57,232 nucleotides of DNA, taken from contig CALUTT010000009.1 in assembly GCA_944323775.1 (NCBI GenBank), forward strand, positions 1 through 57,232, in the 5' to 3' direction. This document shows, one piece after another, positions 35,255-45,158 of the stretch (position 1 is the first letter of the stretch; each line of letters starts with the position of its first letter). Under the pieces are notes generated by a model, which made no database searches, was not told the origin of the DNA, and was given only the letters and a program-made list of their open reading frames with translations. The DNA is from an uncultured Bacteroidales bacterium. Lineage in GTDB: Bacteria > Bacteroidota > Bacteroidia > Bacteroidales > UBA932. Position numbers and translations under genes: made by a program.

Positions 35255-37201
35255 ATGTCAGACAAGTTAATTTCTAAAATCCCCGAGGGACCTCTCGAGT
35301 TGAAATGGACCAGGCGCAAATCCGAAATCCATCTCGTAAGCCCCAACAACAAGAGAAAACTTGAAATCATTGTAGTGGGTACCGGCCTTGGTGGTGCATC
35401 CGCAGCTGCATCATTGGGAGAACTTGGCTACAATGTCAAAATTTTCTGTATCAGCGATTCTCCGCGCAGGGCGCACTCCATTGCCGCACAGGGAGGAATC
35501 AATGCCGCAAAGAACTATCAGAACGACAACGATTCCGTCTACAGGCTGTTTTATGACACCATCAAGGGTGGAGACTACCGTGCAAGGGAGGCCAACGTCT
35601 ACCGCCTTGCCGAGGTCAGTGCGGCCATCATCGACCAGTGTGTTGCGCAGGGTATTCCTTTCGCCCGTGAATACGGCGGATATCTGGCAAACCGTTCGTT
35701 CGGAGGCGTGCAGGTAAGCCGTACTTTCTATGCCCGCGGGCAAACCGGCCAGCAGCTGCTTCTCGGTGCCTATGCCTCACTCAACAAGGAGATAGCCAAC
35801 GGCACCGTCAAGTCTTATCCCCGTCACGAAATGCTCGATCTCGTGCTCGTCAACGGACAGGCCAAGGGAATCATCACACGCAACCTCGTGACAGGACAGC
35901 TGGAGAGATTCGGCGCCCACGCCGTCGTCATTGCTACAGGAGGTTACGGCAATACCTACTTCCTTTCCACCAACGCCATGAACAGCAACGGTTCAGCTGC
36001 TTTCCAGTGCTACAAGAAAGGCGCGTATTTCGCCAATCCATGCTTCGCCCAGATTCACCCTACCTGCATCCCCGTACACGGCGAGCAGCAGTGCAAGCTC
36101 ACCTTGATGAGCGAGTCTCTGCGCAATGATGGACGCATATGGGTTCCCAAGAAGAAGGAGGACGTGGAGAAGCTGCGCAAGCATCAGATCAAGCCTTCCC
36201 AGATTCCTGAAGAAGACAGGGACTACTATCTCGAGCGCCGTTATCCGGCATTCGGAAACCTCGTTCCGCGTGACGTGGCTTCCCGTGCCGCAAAGGAAAG
36301 ATGCGATGCGGGCTTCGGTGTAAACGAGACCGGAAAAGCCGTGTTCCTTGACTTCGCGGACGCAATCAACCGTCTTGGACACAAGAGGGTAGAGGAGAGG
36401 TACGGAAACCTCTTTGACATGTATGAGAAGATTACCGCTTCGTCTCCATGGGAGGAGCCTATGATGATATATCCTGCCATCCACTACACGATGGGCGGCA
36501 TATGGGTAGATTATGATCTCCAGACTACGATCCCCGGTCTGTTTGCAATCGGAGAGGCAAACTTCTCCGACCATGGCGGCAACCGTCTCGGTGCATCCGC
36601 TCTGATGCAGGGTCTGGCTGACGGATACTTCATTCTGCCTGTTACAATCGGCGACTATCTTTCAAAGAAATTTGCAGAGCCCAAGACCGACGTGACCACC
36701 AAGGAGTTCACAGAGGCAGAGAAGGGCGTGCAGGCAAGAATCGACAGGCTTCTGTCAATAAAGGGTACCAAGACCGTAGACTCCATCCACAAGAAACTCG
36801 GCCACATTATGTGGGAGTATGTCGGAATGGCGCGCGAAGAGGCCGGACTCAAGAAGGCCATCAAGGAAATCAGGGAACTCAAGAAGGATTTCTATGAGAA
36901 CGTGAATGTTCCTGGCAGCCAGTATGAGTTCAATCAGGAGCTCGAAAAGGCCCTTCGTCTTGAGGACTTCTTCGAGATAGGCGAGCTTATGGCACGTGAC
37001 GCTCTTCACAGGACCGAATCCTGCGGAGGTCACTTCAGAATCGAGAGTCAGACCGAAGAAGGAGAGGCTAAGCGTGACGACGAGCACTTCATGTATGTCG
37101 CAGCTTGGGAATACAAGGGAGAAGGAGTTGATCCTGAACTCCACAAGGAACCTCTCAAGTACGAGTTTATCAAGGTTGCCACAAGAAACTACAAAGACTA
37201 A
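35255..37201 (+). CDS. frdA: Fumarate reductase/succinate dehydrogenase flavoprotein
   Basis: 648 residues, the length of the Bacteroidota/Wolinella-like B-type enzymes. It holds covalent FAD and interconverts fumarate and succinate on the cytoplasmic side of the membrane. The FAD-binding [12 protein letters not shown] lies at about 47-58 and is followed by [16 protein letters not shown]. Catalytic-site segments include QIHPTCIPV, the [16 protein letters not shown] region with the proton-transfer Arg, [11 protein letters not shown] and [16 protein letters not shown]. This is the terminal reductase of succinate- or propionate-forming fermentation. frdB follows after five bases. The cytochrome b subunit usually placed just upstream is absent; ruvB is there instead. 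Confidence 0.95.
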   Translation: MSDKLISKIPEGPLELKWTRRKSEIHLVSPNNKRKLEIIVVGTGLGGASAAASLGELGYNVKIFCISDSPRRAHSIAAQGGINAAKNYQNDNDSVYRLFYDTIKGGDYRAREANVYRLAEVSAAIIDQCVAQGIPFAREYGGYLANRSFGGVQVSRTFYARGQTGQQLLLGAYASLNKEIANGTVKSYPRHEMLDLVLVNGQAKGIITRNLVTGQLERFGAHAVVIATGGYGNTYFLSTNAMNSNGSAAFQCYKKGAYFANPCFAQIHPTCIPVHGEQQCKLTLMSESLRNDGRIWVPKKKEDVEKLRKHQIKPSQIPEEDRDYYLERRYPAFGNLVPRDVASRAAKERCDAGFGVNETGKAVFLDFADAINRLGHKRVEERYGNLFDMYEKITASSPWEEPMMIYPAIHYTMGGIWVDYDLQTTIPGLFAIGEANFSDHGGNRLGASALMQGLADGYFILPVTIGDYLSKKFAEPKTDVTTKEFTEAEKGVQARIDRLLSIKGTKTVDSIHKKLGHIMWEYVGMAREEAGLKKAIKEIRELKKDFYENVNVPGSQYEFNQELEKALRLEDFFEIGELMARDALHRTESCGGHFRIESQTEEGEAKRDDEHFMYVAAWEYKGEGVDPELHKEPLKYEFIKVATRNYKD

Positions 37202-37206
37202 TCGGA

Positions 37207-37986
37207 ATGGAATTCAATTTGAAAATATGGCGTCAGAAGAACGCCAAGGCGAAGGGTCATTTCGAGACCTATCACATAAAGGGTATCGAGGAGGATGCAT
37301 CCTTCCTTGAGATGCTCGACATACTCAACGAGCAGCTGATCCGCGAAGGTTCTGACCCTGTTGCTGTCGAGAGGGGATGCCAGAGCAGCGGTCCCGTGTC
37401 TTTCGACCACGATTGCCGTGAAGGAATATGCGGCGCATGCTCGCTGTATATTGACGGACGTGCACATGGTCCTGATGATCACGTGACTACCTGCCAGCTC
37501 TTCATGCGTCATTTCAAGGACGGAGCTACAATTACCGTAGAGCCGTGGAGAAGTGCCGGATTCCCTGTCATCAAGGACCTTGTAGTTGACCGTCAGGCTT
37601 TCGACAAGATTCTCCAGGCCGGTGGTTTCATCACTGTCCGTACAGGTTCGGCTCAGGATGCAAACAACATACTCATTCCTCATGACAAGGCTGAGGAAAG
37701 CATGGATGCTGCCGCTTGCGTAGGCTGCGGTGCCTGCGTTGCGACGTGCAAGAACGGTTCTGCGATGCTGTTTGTTGCAGCAAGGGTAAGTTCTCTTGCT
37801 CTTCTTCCCCAGGGTCGTCCCGAGGCCGCAAGGAGGGCCAAGGCCATGGTTGCCAAGATGGACGAACTTGGATTCGGCAACTGCACCAACACCAGAGCTT
37901 GCGAGATGGAGTGCCCTAAAGGCATTACCGTCTCACACATTGCAAGGCTCAACAGGGAATTCCTCAAGGCAAAGTTCTCTGACTGA
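37207..37986 (+). CDS. frdB: Fumarate reductase/succinate dehydrogenase iron-sulfur subunit
   Basis: 259 residues. It passes electrons from the membrane quinol to FrdA. The [2Fe-2S] domain contains CREGICGAC and the later TTCQL. The C-terminal ferredoxin-like domain has [11 protein letters not shown] and [12 protein letters not shown] for the [4Fe-4S] and [3Fe-4S] centres. It is five bases after frdA and followed by a long GC-rich hairpin shared with the convergent hflX gene. Confidence 0.95.
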   Translation: MEFNLKIWRQKNAKAKGHFETYHIKGIEEDASFLEMLDILNEQLIREGSDPVAVERGCQSSGPVSFDHDCREGICGACSLYIDGRAHGPDDHVTTCQLFMRHFKDGATITVEPWRSAGFPVIKDLVVDRQAFDKILQAGGFITVRTGSAQDANNILIPHDKAEESMDAAACVGCGACVATCKNGSAMLFVAARVSSLALLPQGRPEAARRAKAMVAKMDELGFGNCTNTRACEMECPKGITVSHIARLNREFLKAKFSD

Positions 37987-38012
37987 TACAAGAGGTCCTG
38001 CATATGATAAAC

Positions 38013-38045
38013 GAAGAGGCGGAAGAATTGTTCTTCCGCCTCTTC
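38013..38045. terminator. Long hairpin between convergent frdB and hflX
   Basis: A 15-base perfect inverted repeat, GAAGAGGCGGAAGAA, over a three-base loop. It lies between two converging genes and could end transcription from both sides. No T-run follows on either strand, so it may act as an RNA 3'-end stabiliser rather than a classic terminator. Confidence 0.65.
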
Positions 38046-38065
38046 TGATTTGTCTTGCAGTATTT

Positions 38066-39250
38066 CTACCATAGGAAATTGTTGAAGGGGTATCTTCCTG
38101 CATGTATTTCCGCCACCATCTTGTAGATGTCGTCGCGCAGTTTTTCTATTCCTTCCTTTTTGAGTGCGGATATGAAGATGCACGGTATCTTCCTTCCGTT
38201 TATCCAGTAGTCCTTCACTTCCTGAAGGGTAAGGTTCTTTTCTGATTTCGGAGTGAGTGAGAACTCGTCATATTCTTCATATCTGTAGGCATCGGTCTTG
38301 TTGAATATTACATAGACCGGCTTGTCTGCGGCTGAAATATCCCTGAGTGTCTTGTCCACCACTTCCATCTGCTCTTTGTAGTCTGAATGGGATATGTCTA
38401 CGACATGCAGCAGTATGTCTGCCTCACGGACTTCGTCAAGAGTGCTTTTGAAGGCTTCTATGAGCTGTGTAGGCAGTTTCCTGATAAATCCTACGGTATC
38501 GCTCAACAGGAACGGTACGTTGCCTATTACGACCTTCCTGACAGTAGTGTCGAGCGTCGCGAAAAGTTTGTTTTCAGCAAAAACATCTGATTTTGAAAGC
38601 AGGTTCATCAGAGTCGATTTTCCGACGTTGGTGTATCCTACGAGTGAAAGCCTGACCAGCTGACCGCGGTTGCCACGCTGCGTGGACATCTGTCTGTCGA
38701 CTTTTTTGAGCTGCTCCTTGAGTCTTGCGATCCTTTCCCTGACTATGCGCCTGTCTATCTCTATCTGGCTTTCTCCCATTCCGCCCCTCATTCCAATACC
38801 GCCACGTTGCCTTTCAAGGTGAGTCCACATTCCTGCAAGCCTTGGAAGCATGTAGTTGTATCTTGCAAGTTCCACCTGCATCTTTGCATATGCAGTCTGT
38901 GCTCTCTGGGAGAATATCTCGAGAATCAGGCTCGTGCGGTCTATCACTGCAGATGTCTTGATGACTTTCTCTATGTTCCTCTGCTGCATTCCGCTGAGTT
39001 CGTCGTCGAATATTACGTATTCTATGCTGTTCTGCTCGCAGTATTCGGCTATTTCCTGCAGTTTGCCGCTTCTTATGTATGTCGCTTTTTCAGGCTTGTC
39101 AAGCTTCTGAATGAATTTCCTGTCCCCCCTGGCTCCGGCAGTTTCCGCCAGAAACTCAAGTTCGTCAAGATACTCCATTATCTTGCTTTCGCTGTCTTCC
39201 TGTCGAATTATTCCGACAAAAACCGCCCTTTCTTCCTTTTTTTCCATCAT
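38066..39250 (-). CDS. hflX: Ribosome-associated GTPase HflX
   Basis: 394 residues. HflX binds the 50S subunit and splits or rescues stalled ribosomes, notably under heat stress. The N-terminal HflX domain includes FDDELSGMQQRNIE, and a Gly-rich linker (RQRGGIGMRGGMGESQIE) follows. The G domain has GYTNVGKS, DTVGFIRKLP and NKTD. The start MMEKKEERAVF lies only eight bases after the T-run of the upstream gene's terminator, and no TAnnTTTG box is seen for it. Confidence 0.94.
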   Translation of the reverse strand: MMEKKEERAVFVGIIRQEDSESKIMEYLDELEFLAETAGARGDRKFIQKLDKPEKATYIRSGKLQEIAEYCEQNSIEYVIFDDELSGMQQRNIEKVIKTSAVIDRTSLILEIFSQRAQTAYAKMQVELARYNYMLPRLAGMWTHLERQRGGIGMRGGMGESQIEIDRRIVRERIARLKEQLKKVDRQMSTQRGNRGQLVRLSLVGYTNVGKSTLMNLLSKSDVFAENKLFATLDTTVRKVVIGNVPFLLSDTVGFIRKLPTQLIEAFKSTLDEVREADILLHVVDISHSDYKEQMEVVDKTLRDISAADKPVYVIFNKTDAYRYEEYDEFSLTPKSEKNLTLQEVKDYWINGRKIPCIFISALKKEGIEKLRDDIYKMVAEIHAGRYPFNNFLW

Positions 39251-39258
39251 ATGAATTC

Positions 39259-39287
39259 AAAAAAAGGCCATCCGTATGGACAGCCTT
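39259..39287 (-). terminator. Terminator of the TonB-type gene, abutting hflX
   Basis: On the minus strand AAGGCTGTCC pairs with GGATGGCCTT over the loop ATAC, with two G-T pairs, followed by a T-run. It lies 23 bases after the stop of the TonB-type gene and 8 bases before the hflX ATG. Confidence 0.82.
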
Positions 39288-39310
39288 GTATTTATCAGTG
39301 TTTCGTGAAA

Positions 39311-40009
39311 CTATCTCAGCTGGAACACAACAGGGAAGGTGTAGGTAACCTTTACTGCACGGTCTCTCTGACGTCCCGGAGTCCATTTCGGAGAACTCTG
39401 AATCACGCGGACTGCCTCCTGGTCAAGTGAAGGGTCAACTCCACGTACTACAACAACGTTGCTTACACTTCCGTCAGGGTTTACTGTGAACTGGAGCATC
39501 ACACGTCCTGAAACGCCGTTTTCCCTGGCTATTTCGGGATACTCAAGGTGCTGGTTTACCCATGCGGAGAAAGTGTTGGCATCTCCACCCTGGAACATCG
39601 GCTTTGTCTCTACGAGCGCGAAAGGAATCGCTTCCTCTTCGATGTTTTCTTCAGCTACGGTTCCAGCATAGTCTACATAGTCGACAATCTCCACACCGAG
39701 GTTTGCGTCGTCCTCGAGGTTAAGGATGTTGTCCTCGACGAGAATATCGTCCTCCACAATGTCAAGAATGTCGGAGAAGACGGGAACCTTGGGGACCTCT
39801 GGTGGCGGGGGAGTGGCCTCCTGTGTGATAGGGATAATCTCCTCCTCAACGATTTCCGTCGTGTCGGCCGCGAGAACAGCCTCTTTCTTCTCTTTGGTCT
39901 TGAACTCGAAGGCTCCGTACACAGCCAAGAGAGAAATTACGAACCCGATCTCGACAAAAAGAAGCTTCTTGTTGTTGAGGTCAGCTTTTGGTGATTTCTT
40001 GATTTCCAT
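39311..40009 (-). CDS. TonB-type energy transducer
   Basis: 232 residues. A basic N-terminus is followed by one membrane helix (about 16-33). The linker has TPPPPEVPKVP and is very acidic (about 60-135). The C-terminal TonB domain (about 145-232) shows PEIARENGVSGRVMLQFTVNPDG and PKWTPGRQRDRAVKVTYTFPVVF. It would transmit proton-motive force to TonB-dependent outer-membrane receptors. exbB and exbD are not adjacent, so it may serve a dispersed set. It is expressed alone, with a -7 box 55 bases upstream and its own terminator. Confidence 0.9.
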   Translation of the reverse strand: MEIKKSPKADLNNKKLLFVEIGFVISLLAVYGAFEFKTKEKKEAVLAADTTEIVEEEIIPITQEATPPPPEVPKVPVFSDILDIVEDDILVEDNILNLEDDANLGVEIVDYVDYAGTVAEENIEEEAIPFALVETKPMFQGGDANTFSAWVNQHLEYPEIARENGVSGRVMLQFTVNPDGSVSNVVVVRGVDPSLDQEAVRVIQSSPKWTPGRQRDRAVKVTYTFPVVFQLR

Positions 40010-40064
40010 ATTTGGTTATTTTAATATTCCGTCTGTCCTGTGAAGCAACTTCACATTCGGCTTC

Positions 40065-40072
40065 CAAAGATA
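40065..40072 (-). promoter_or_regulatory. -7 box for the TonB-type gene
   Basis: The plus-strand CAAAGATA reads TATCTTTG on the minus strand, with a TTGG about 19 bases further upstream in place of TTTG. It lies 55 bases before the ATG. Confidence 0.45.
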
Positions 40073-40114
40073 TAAATATTTAATTTGAATTCCAATAATT
40101 TGATTTATTAGTTG

Positions 40115-40122
40115 TAGATTTG
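40115..40122 (+). promoter_or_regulatory. -7 box for ybeY
   Basis: TAGATTTG is an exact TAnnTTTG ending 14 bases before the ybeY ATG, divergent from the TonB-gene box 42 bases to the left. Confidence 0.45.
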
Positions 40123-40136
40123 CCGAAATTTTTGAT

Positions 40137-40559
40137 ATGGTACGGTACTTTTGCGAGGATATATCCTTCGATTTGAAGCATAAAAGGCTTAACAGCACAT
40201 GGTTCAAGGAGGTCTGCCTCCGTGAGGGAAAACGTCTCGGAGATGTCAACGTGATCTTCTGTTCTGACCCTTATCTGCTAGATATCAATATAAAGTATCT
40301 CGGTCACGACTACTATACGGACATCATCACTTTTGACTACTGTGAGTCCGGCGTGGTGTCCGGAGACCTTTTCATAAGTGTAGATTCTGTCAGGGACAAT
40401 GCCTCTCACTACGGCGCTTCATTTGATGACGAGCTTGACAGAGTCATGATTCACGGTATACTTCATCTGTTGGGCTACGATGACCACAGCGACAAGGACG
40501 TTGCTGTCATGCGGTCAAAAGAGGAAGAGTGCATGAATCTCAAACGTGACATGCAGTGA
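40137..40559 (+). CDS. ybeY: Endoribonuclease YbeY, rRNA maturation
   Basis: 140 residues. YbeY is a zinc-dependent endonuclease needed for 16S rRNA 3'-end processing and ribosome quality control. The motif [12 protein letters not shown] holds H106 and H110. The place of the usual third His is taken by D116, with H117 next to it, a variation within the motif. The segment YYTDIITF is also family-typical. mnmG begins two bases after its stop, so the pair is co-transcribed. Confidence 0.92.
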   Translation: MVRYFCEDISFDLKHKRLNSTWFKEVCLREGKRLGDVNVIFCSDPYLLDINIKYLGHDYYTDIITFDYCESGVVSGDLFISVDSVRDNASHYGASFDDELDRVMIHGILHLLGYDDHSDKDVAVMRSKEEECMNLKRDMQ

Positions 40560-40561
40560 AC

Positions 40562-42421
40562 ATGTTTCAGGAGTATGACATTATTGTAGTAGGAGGAGGG
40601 CATGCAGGATGCGAGGCCGCCATGGCCGCTTCCAACATGGGCTCTTCTGTCCTGCTTGTCACCATGGACCTGAACGGTTTTGCGAAGATGTCCTGCAACC
40701 CCGCAGTCGGCGGAATAGCGAAAGGACAGATCGTAAGGGAGATAGACGCTCTCGGAGGCTATACCGGAATCGTAACTGACTGCTCCACCCTTCAGTTCAG
40801 GATGCTCAACCGTTCAAAAGGTCCTGCCATGGGGAGTCCCCGGGCCCAGTGCGATAAAACCCAGTTTTCCGCCACATGGCGTAAAATTCTCGAAAGTAAT
40901 TGTAAATTAGATATTTACGCGGATTTGGCGACATCTTTTCTCTTTGAGAATTCAAAAATCCGCGGGGTGTGTACGAATACAGGGGCAATTTTCAAGTCTC
41001 GCGCGGTTATCCTTACTGCCGGAACGTTCCTTTCAGGTAAACTTTTCATCGGCAGGCGTACTATGAGTGGCGGCAGGATAGGGGAGTTGTCATCATACGG
41101 TCTGACCGAGCAGCTGAATTCCATGGGAATCATATCTGACAGAATGAAGACCGGGACACCTCCGAGGATAGACATTTCGTCCGTCGACACATCCAGATTG
41201 ACAATACAGCCAGGTGACGAGGATCCGTCAAGATTCTCTTTTCTCGATATTCCTTCGTCAGTTCAGAGCGGCAGGGAGCAGATGCCTTGTTTCATACTTC
41301 ATACCAACGAGCATGTTCACGACATCCTCCGCTCCGGCTTTCCCGAATCTCCGCTGTTCAACGGCATGATACATGGCCGCGGACCGAGGTACTGCCCGAG
41401 TATCGAAGACAAACTCAAGGTTTTTCCTGACAACAATGCGCACCAGCTGTTTCTCGAGCCGGAAGGGAGTAATACTAACGAATACTACCTTCAGGGATTT
41501 TCATCTTCTCTTCCTCTCCAGGTCCAGCTCGATGCTCTGCATGCAATCAAAGGTCTTGAGAACGTAAAAATATTCAAGCCGGCTTATGCCGTGGAATATG
41601 ATTATTTCGACCCGACGCAGCTGAAGCCCACTCTTGAGCTGAAGTCTATCGAGAACCTTTATCTCGCCGGTCAGGTCAACGGTACTACGGGGTACGAAGA
41701 AGCTGCGGCGCAAGGTATCATGGCTGGCATCAACGCTCATCTCAAACTTTGCGGAAAAGATCCTTTCATTCTTCGCCGCGACCAGGCTTATATCGGTGTC
41801 CTTATCGATGACCTCGTCACAAAAGGCGTAGACGAGCCTTACAGGATGTTTACGTCCAGAGCAGAGTACAGAATTCTTCTCCGCCAGGACAATGCCGACC
41901 AGAGACTGACGGAACTTTCACATTCCATCGGTCTTGCTTCTGACCGTCGCTATGCTCTCGCGGTAAAGAAATATTCCATGGTCGATGATTTGCGTGAGTT
42001 TTGCGATACCTGCAATGTCACTCCAGAAGTCGCGAATCCATTCCTTCTCGCACATTCTTCGGCTGCCCTCAAAGAATCCAGAAAAATCTCATATCTTGCA
42101 TCGCGTCCTGAGATTTCACTTGGAGAACTTTTGAAAATCGTTCCACGTGGAACATATGAGAAGGATGTTGTGGAGAGTGTCGAGATATCCATCAAGTATA
42201 GCGGATATATTGACAGGGAACTGAAAATGGCTGAAAAGATACGGCGGCTTGAAGAATTGGAAATTCCGGAGAACTTTGATTTCGACAAGGTGTCAGGCCT
42301 GACTATCGAGTGCCGTCAGAAATTCAGGAAATATTCTCCCAGGACCATTGCGCAGGCGTCGCGTATTTCGGGTGTGTCTCCTGCCGACATATCTGTGCTG
42401 CTTGTCTATTTCGGCAGGTGA
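40562..42421 (+). CDS. mnmG: tRNA uridine-5-carboxymethylaminomethyl modification enzyme MnmG
   Basis: 619 residues, full length. With MnmE it installs the cmnm5 group on the wobble uridine of several tRNAs, using FAD. The FAD-binding [10 protein letters not shown] starts at residue 11. [12 protein letters not shown] and [14 protein letters not shown] are signature stretches, with catalytic Cys residues in CNPAVGG and [13 protein letters not shown]-like GRGPRYCPS. The ATG at 40562 is chosen over a GTG two codons earlier, inside ybeY. No mnmE is present here. Confidence 0.96.
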   Translation: MFQEYDIIVVGGGHAGCEAAMAASNMGSSVLLVTMDLNGFAKMSCNPAVGGIAKGQIVREIDALGGYTGIVTDCSTLQFRMLNRSKGPAMGSPRAQCDKTQFSATWRKILESNCKLDIYADLATSFLFENSKIRGVCTNTGAIFKSRAVILTAGTFLSGKLFIGRRTMSGGRIGELSSYGLTEQLNSMGIISDRMKTGTPPRIDISSVDTSRLTIQPGDEDPSRFSFLDIPSSVQSGREQMPCFILHTNEHVHDILRSGFPESPLFNGMIHGRGPRYCPSIEDKLKVFPDNNAHQLFLEPEGSNTNEYYLQGFSSSLPLQVQLDALHAIKGLENVKIFKPAYAVEYDYFDPTQLKPTLELKSIENLYLAGQVNGTTGYEEAAAQGIMAGINAHLKLCGKDPFILRRDQAYIGVLIDDLVTKGVDEPYRMFTSRAEYRILLRQDNADQRLTELSHSIGLASDRRYALAVKKYSMVDDLREFCDTCNVTPEVANPFLLAHSSAALKESRKISYLASRPEISLGELLKIVPRGTYEKDVVESVEISIKYSGYIDRELKMAEKIRRLEELEIPENFDFDKVSGLTIECRQKFRKYSPRTIAQASRISGVSPADISVLLVYFGR

Positions 42422-42445
42422 GAGACAGAGTTTCCGCTCTGCCTC

Positions 42446-43039
42446 CTAAAGGATGCGCAAAGCGTTCTTTATTATCTCTTCGACTCCGGATCCCGGTTTT
42501 TCTTTCAGTATTTTCTGAATGGCCTTGCTGATGTTCGGCTTTGCGAATCCGAGACTGAGGAGTGCCGCTGCTGCTTCTGCCGCCGGTTCGTTCCTGTTCT
42601 CAGGTATCGTGATGCTGATTTCGGAGGCATCGGACTTGTATATCTTGTCCTTGAGTTCAAGTACAAGCCTTTGGGCACTTTTCAATCCTATTCCCTTTAT
42701 TGACTTTAGCCTGTTTATGTCTTCTGACAGTATTGTCTCCCTGAGTTCGGACGGTGACATGGATGAGAGTATCATCCTTGCCGATGCTGCGCCCATTCCC
42801 GATACGGCGGTGATGTTCCGGAAGAGTTCTCTCTCGTCTTTGGACGAGAAGCCGTAATCCACTTCACTCCCGTCCCTCTGGTTAACCTGTTTCTGTACGT
42901 ACAGGGTGCATTCGTCTTTTCCTGCCAGGGAATCATATGTCTGGAGAGATATCTCGAAAAGATATCCGATGCCCGCGTTTTCAATTGTCGCCGAAGTGGG
43001 GGTCAGAGTCTTCAGCTTTCCGGTTACATAGTCGATCAT
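42446..43039 (-). CDS. ruvA: Holliday junction DNA helicase subunit RuvA
   Basis: 197 residues. RuvA binds the four-way junction as a tetramer and recruits RuvB. It has an N-terminal OB fold (MIDYVTGKLKTLTPT), two helix-hairpin-helix motifs (ITAVSGMGAASA and LKSIKGIGLKSAQRL) and a C-terminal RuvB-binding helical domain after a Pro/Glu-rich linker. It converges with mnmG. A -7 box lies just four bases before the ATG, implying a leaderless mRNA. Confidence 0.96.
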   Translation of the reverse strand: MIDYVTGKLKTLTPTSATIENAGIGYLFEISLQTYDSLAGKDECTLYVQKQVNQRDGSEVDYGFSSKDERELFRNITAVSGMGAASARMILSSMSPSELRETILSEDINRLKSIKGIGLKSAQRLVLELKDKIYKSDASEISITIPENRNEPAAEAAAALLSLGFAKPNISKAIQKILKEKPGSGVEEIIKNALRIL

Positions 43040-43043
43040 ATGG

Positions 43044-43051
43044 CAAAATTA
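43044..43051 (-). promoter_or_regulatory. -7 box for ruvA
   Basis: The plus-strand CAAAATTA reads TAATTTTG on the minus strand and ends four bases before the ruvA start codon. This is the shortest such distance in the window. Confidence 0.5.
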
Positions 43052-43086
43052 CGAATTTCATCTGAATATATTTGTTGAATTATGCT

Positions 43087-43094
43087 TATTTTTG
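43087..43094 (+). promoter_or_regulatory. -7 box for sufS operon
   Basis: TATTTTTG is an exact TAnnTTTG ending 24 bases before the sufS ATG. A second match, TATATTTG, lies at 43067-43074; either could be used. Confidence 0.5.
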
Positions 43095-43118
43095 TGTTCT
43101 TGTGCTATTCGTAATTAT

Positions 43119-44342
43119 ATGGATTTAGAAAAGTTCAGAAGCCAGTTTCCTCAGCTGTCAAGAACCGTTTACGGCAAGCCTCTGGTGTATCTCGACAATG
43201 CCGCGACGGCGCTGCGTCCACAATCTGTAATTGACAAGTGGGCCGAGTCGGCATCCATGAATACGGCCAACATCCACCGGGCCGTCCATTATGTCGCGAG
43301 TGTGGCTACCGAAGAGTATGAAAATGCCAGGAAGGCTGTCGCTTCGTATATCGGGGCTTCCAGCCCCTCGGAGATTGTGTTCACTTCCGGTGCAACTGCC
43401 TCGCTCAATCTTGTGGCGTCAAGCTATGGTTCTGCTTTTATCGGCAAAGGGGACGAGATAATCATTGCGGAGAGCGAACATCATTCCGACATTGTCCCAT
43501 GGCAGATGCTTTGCGAGAGGACTGGAGCTTCGATAAAGGTCTGGAAAGTCAGTGACGACGGGCATCTTGACCTTGCACAGCTCGAGTCCCTTCTCAGCCC
43601 ATCATCGAAGATATGCTGTGTTGCTCATATTTCTAATGTCCTGGGACTTGTAAACCCTGTTGACGATATTGTAAATATTTGTCATTCAAAAGGTTGCCTC
43701 GTTCTTGTCGATGGTGCGCAAGGAATAGTCCACACTCGTCCGGACGTCAGCAAGACCGGTTGTGACTTCTATGTATTTTCAGGCCACAAGGCCTTTGCGT
43801 CTCCGGGTACGGGTATCCTTTATGCCAGAAAGGAACTTCTCGACTCCATGCCTCCTTTCATGGGAGGAGGGGAGATGATAAACACAGTACGGTGGTCTGG
43901 CTCAACATATGCTGAAGCTCCTATGAAGTTCGAAGCGGGCACGCAGAACTTTACCGGAGTGGCGACTCTGGTACCCGCTCTTTCCGTACTGCAGAGCTCA
44001 ATGGAAGAGGACTTGGCCGCCAATACGGACAAGGTTTGCGGCTATGTGCTCGATGCATTGTCTTCGGACAGAAGAATACATCTCTACGGACTTCCCGGAG
44101 ACGGGTTCGTCAAGATCCCGCTGTTTTCGTTCTCCGTGGAACATTGCCACCATGAAGACCTGGCACTGATACTGGACAAGATGGGCATAGCGGTGCGTTC
44201 CGGGCAAATGTGCGCGGAACCTCTGATGGACAGATTCGGGGTCACCGGAATGCTCAGGGCGTCATTCGCGCCATACAATACACTTTCAGAAGCGGAATAT
44301 TTTGTCAGGTCTCTTGACAGGGCGATATCGATGCTTGCCTGA
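43119..44342 (+). CDS. sufS: Cysteine desulfurase SufS
   Basis: 407 residues. SufS removes sulfur from cysteine with PLP and passes it to SufE for Fe-S cluster assembly. The PLP lysine is K224 in SGHKAFASPGTG. The persulfide cysteine is C365 in RSGQMCAEP. The N-terminal YLDNAATALRP is typical. The ATG at 43119 is preferred over an in-frame TTG nine codons earlier. It is followed by sufE and a DUF59 gene, while sufB, sufC and sufD are not in the window. Confidence 0.95.
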   Translation: MDLEKFRSQFPQLSRTVYGKPLVYLDNAATALRPQSVIDKWAESASMNTANIHRAVHYVASVATEEYENARKAVASYIGASSPSEIVFTSGATASLNLVASSYGSAFIGKGDEIIIAESEHHSDIVPWQMLCERTGASIKVWKVSDDGHLDLAQLESLLSPSSKICCVAHISNVLGLVNPVDDIVNICHSKGCLVLVDGAQGIVHTRPDVSKTGCDFYVFSGHKAFASPGTGILYARKELLDSMPPFMGGGEMINTVRWSGSTYAEAPMKFEAGTQNFTGVATLVPALSVLQSSMEEDLAANTDKVCGYVLDALSSDRRIHLYGLPGDGFVKIPLFSFSVEHCHHEDLALILDKMGIAVRSGQMCAEPLMDRFGVTGMLRASFAPYNTLSEAEYFVRSLDRAISMLA

Positions 44343-44360
44343 CTGTAAAAAAGAATTGAC

Positions 44361-44780
44361 ATGAAGACATTGAAGGAAATACAGAATGAGAAGGTGGAAG
44401 AATTCGCGATGTTCGACGACTGGCTCGACAAGTATTCCTATCTCATTGAACTCGGCAACACGCTGCCTCCTTTCCCGGAATCGCTGAAGACTGACGACAG
44501 GCTGATCAAAGGCTGCCAGTCCCGTGTATGGCTCGATGCCAGGATGGAGGACGGAAGCCTTGTGTTTTCGGCGGACAGCGACGCACTGATAACGAAGGGA
44601 ATAATAGCCCTCCTTGTCAGTGTCTATTCAGGCCGACGTCCTGAAGAGATAGCATCAGACGACTTTTCTTTCATCGAAAGGCTCGGACTCAGGGAGAACC
44701 TTTCGCCCACAAGGGCGAACGGCCTTGTGTCAATGATAGAGACAATACGCAGAATGGCTGAAAACAATTGTGCAAAATGA
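44361..44780 (+). CDS. sufE: SufE-family sulfur acceptor
   Basis: 139 residues. SufE takes the persulfide from SufS through a single cysteine, here C52 in LIKGCQSRVWL, and stimulates the desulfurase. PPFPESLKTDDR just before it is family-typical. It lies 18 bases after sufS and overlaps the start of the DUF59 gene by four bases. Confidence 0.95.
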   Translation: MKTLKEIQNEKVEEFAMFDDWLDKYSYLIELGNTLPPFPESLKTDDRLIKGCQSRVWLDARMEDGSLVFSADSDALITKGIIALLVSVYSGRRPEEIASDDFSFIERLGLRENLSPTRANGLVSMIETIRRMAENNCAK

Positions 44781-45145
44781 CACGGAATGCAGGAGTGGAG
44801 GAAGTCCTGACACCGCAGGACGTCAAGGAGCTTGCACCGCTATATGAAGCCGTGGTGCTTGCGCTCAAGCAGGTATATGACCCGGAGATTCCTGTGAACA
44901 TATATGATCTGGGACTCATATACGAACTCAATATCAACAAGGCTCACGAGGTCTACATCAAGATGACTTTTACGGCACCCAACTGTCCTATGGCGGACGA
45001 GGTAATGGCTGACGTGAAGAAAAACGTAGAACTCACGCCGGGAATAAAGAAATGCGACATCGAACTCGTGTTCGAGCCCGCATGGGACCAGAGCATGCTC
45101 TCTGACGAGGCGAGGGTGGCTCTCGGCATGGATCCTGAATTTTAG
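44777..45145 (+). CDS. DUF59/MIP18-family Fe-S assembly protein (SufT-like)
   Basis: 122 residues. The MIP18 fold is shown by VYDPEIPVNIYDLGLIYEL and FTAPNCPMADEV, the latter holding the conserved Cys, and the tail by EPAWDQSMLSDEARVALGM. Such proteins help cluster maturation in SUF operons. It overlaps sufE (ATGA), strong evidence for a shared role. This is the second DUF59 domain in the window; the first is the N-terminus of the Mrp protein. Confidence 0.9.
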   Translation: MTRNAGVEEVLTPQDVKELAPLYEAVVLALKQVYDPEIPVNIYDLGLIYELNINKAHEVYIKMTFTAPNCPMADEVMADVKKNVELTPGIKKCDIELVFEPAWDQSMLSDEARVALGMDPEF

Positions 45146-45158
45146 ACCTTTGTGGGCG

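Noticed and set aside
34134-35255. A 373-codon open frame on the minus strand opposite ruvB
   Set aside because: The translation is unlike any protein family, and the plus strand carries a full, motif-complete RuvB. Such long antisense frames arise from codon bias.
42421-42446. A terminator between convergent mnmG and ruvA
   Set aside because: Only a weak imperfect stem is visible in the few bases available, without a T-run on either strand.
40099-43094. TTTG placed 12 bases before the -7 boxes of ybeY and sufS as an alternative spaced -33 element
   Set aside because: Only two exact cases were seen, at a spacing well off the established 19-21 bases, in AT-rich DNA where TTTG is common.
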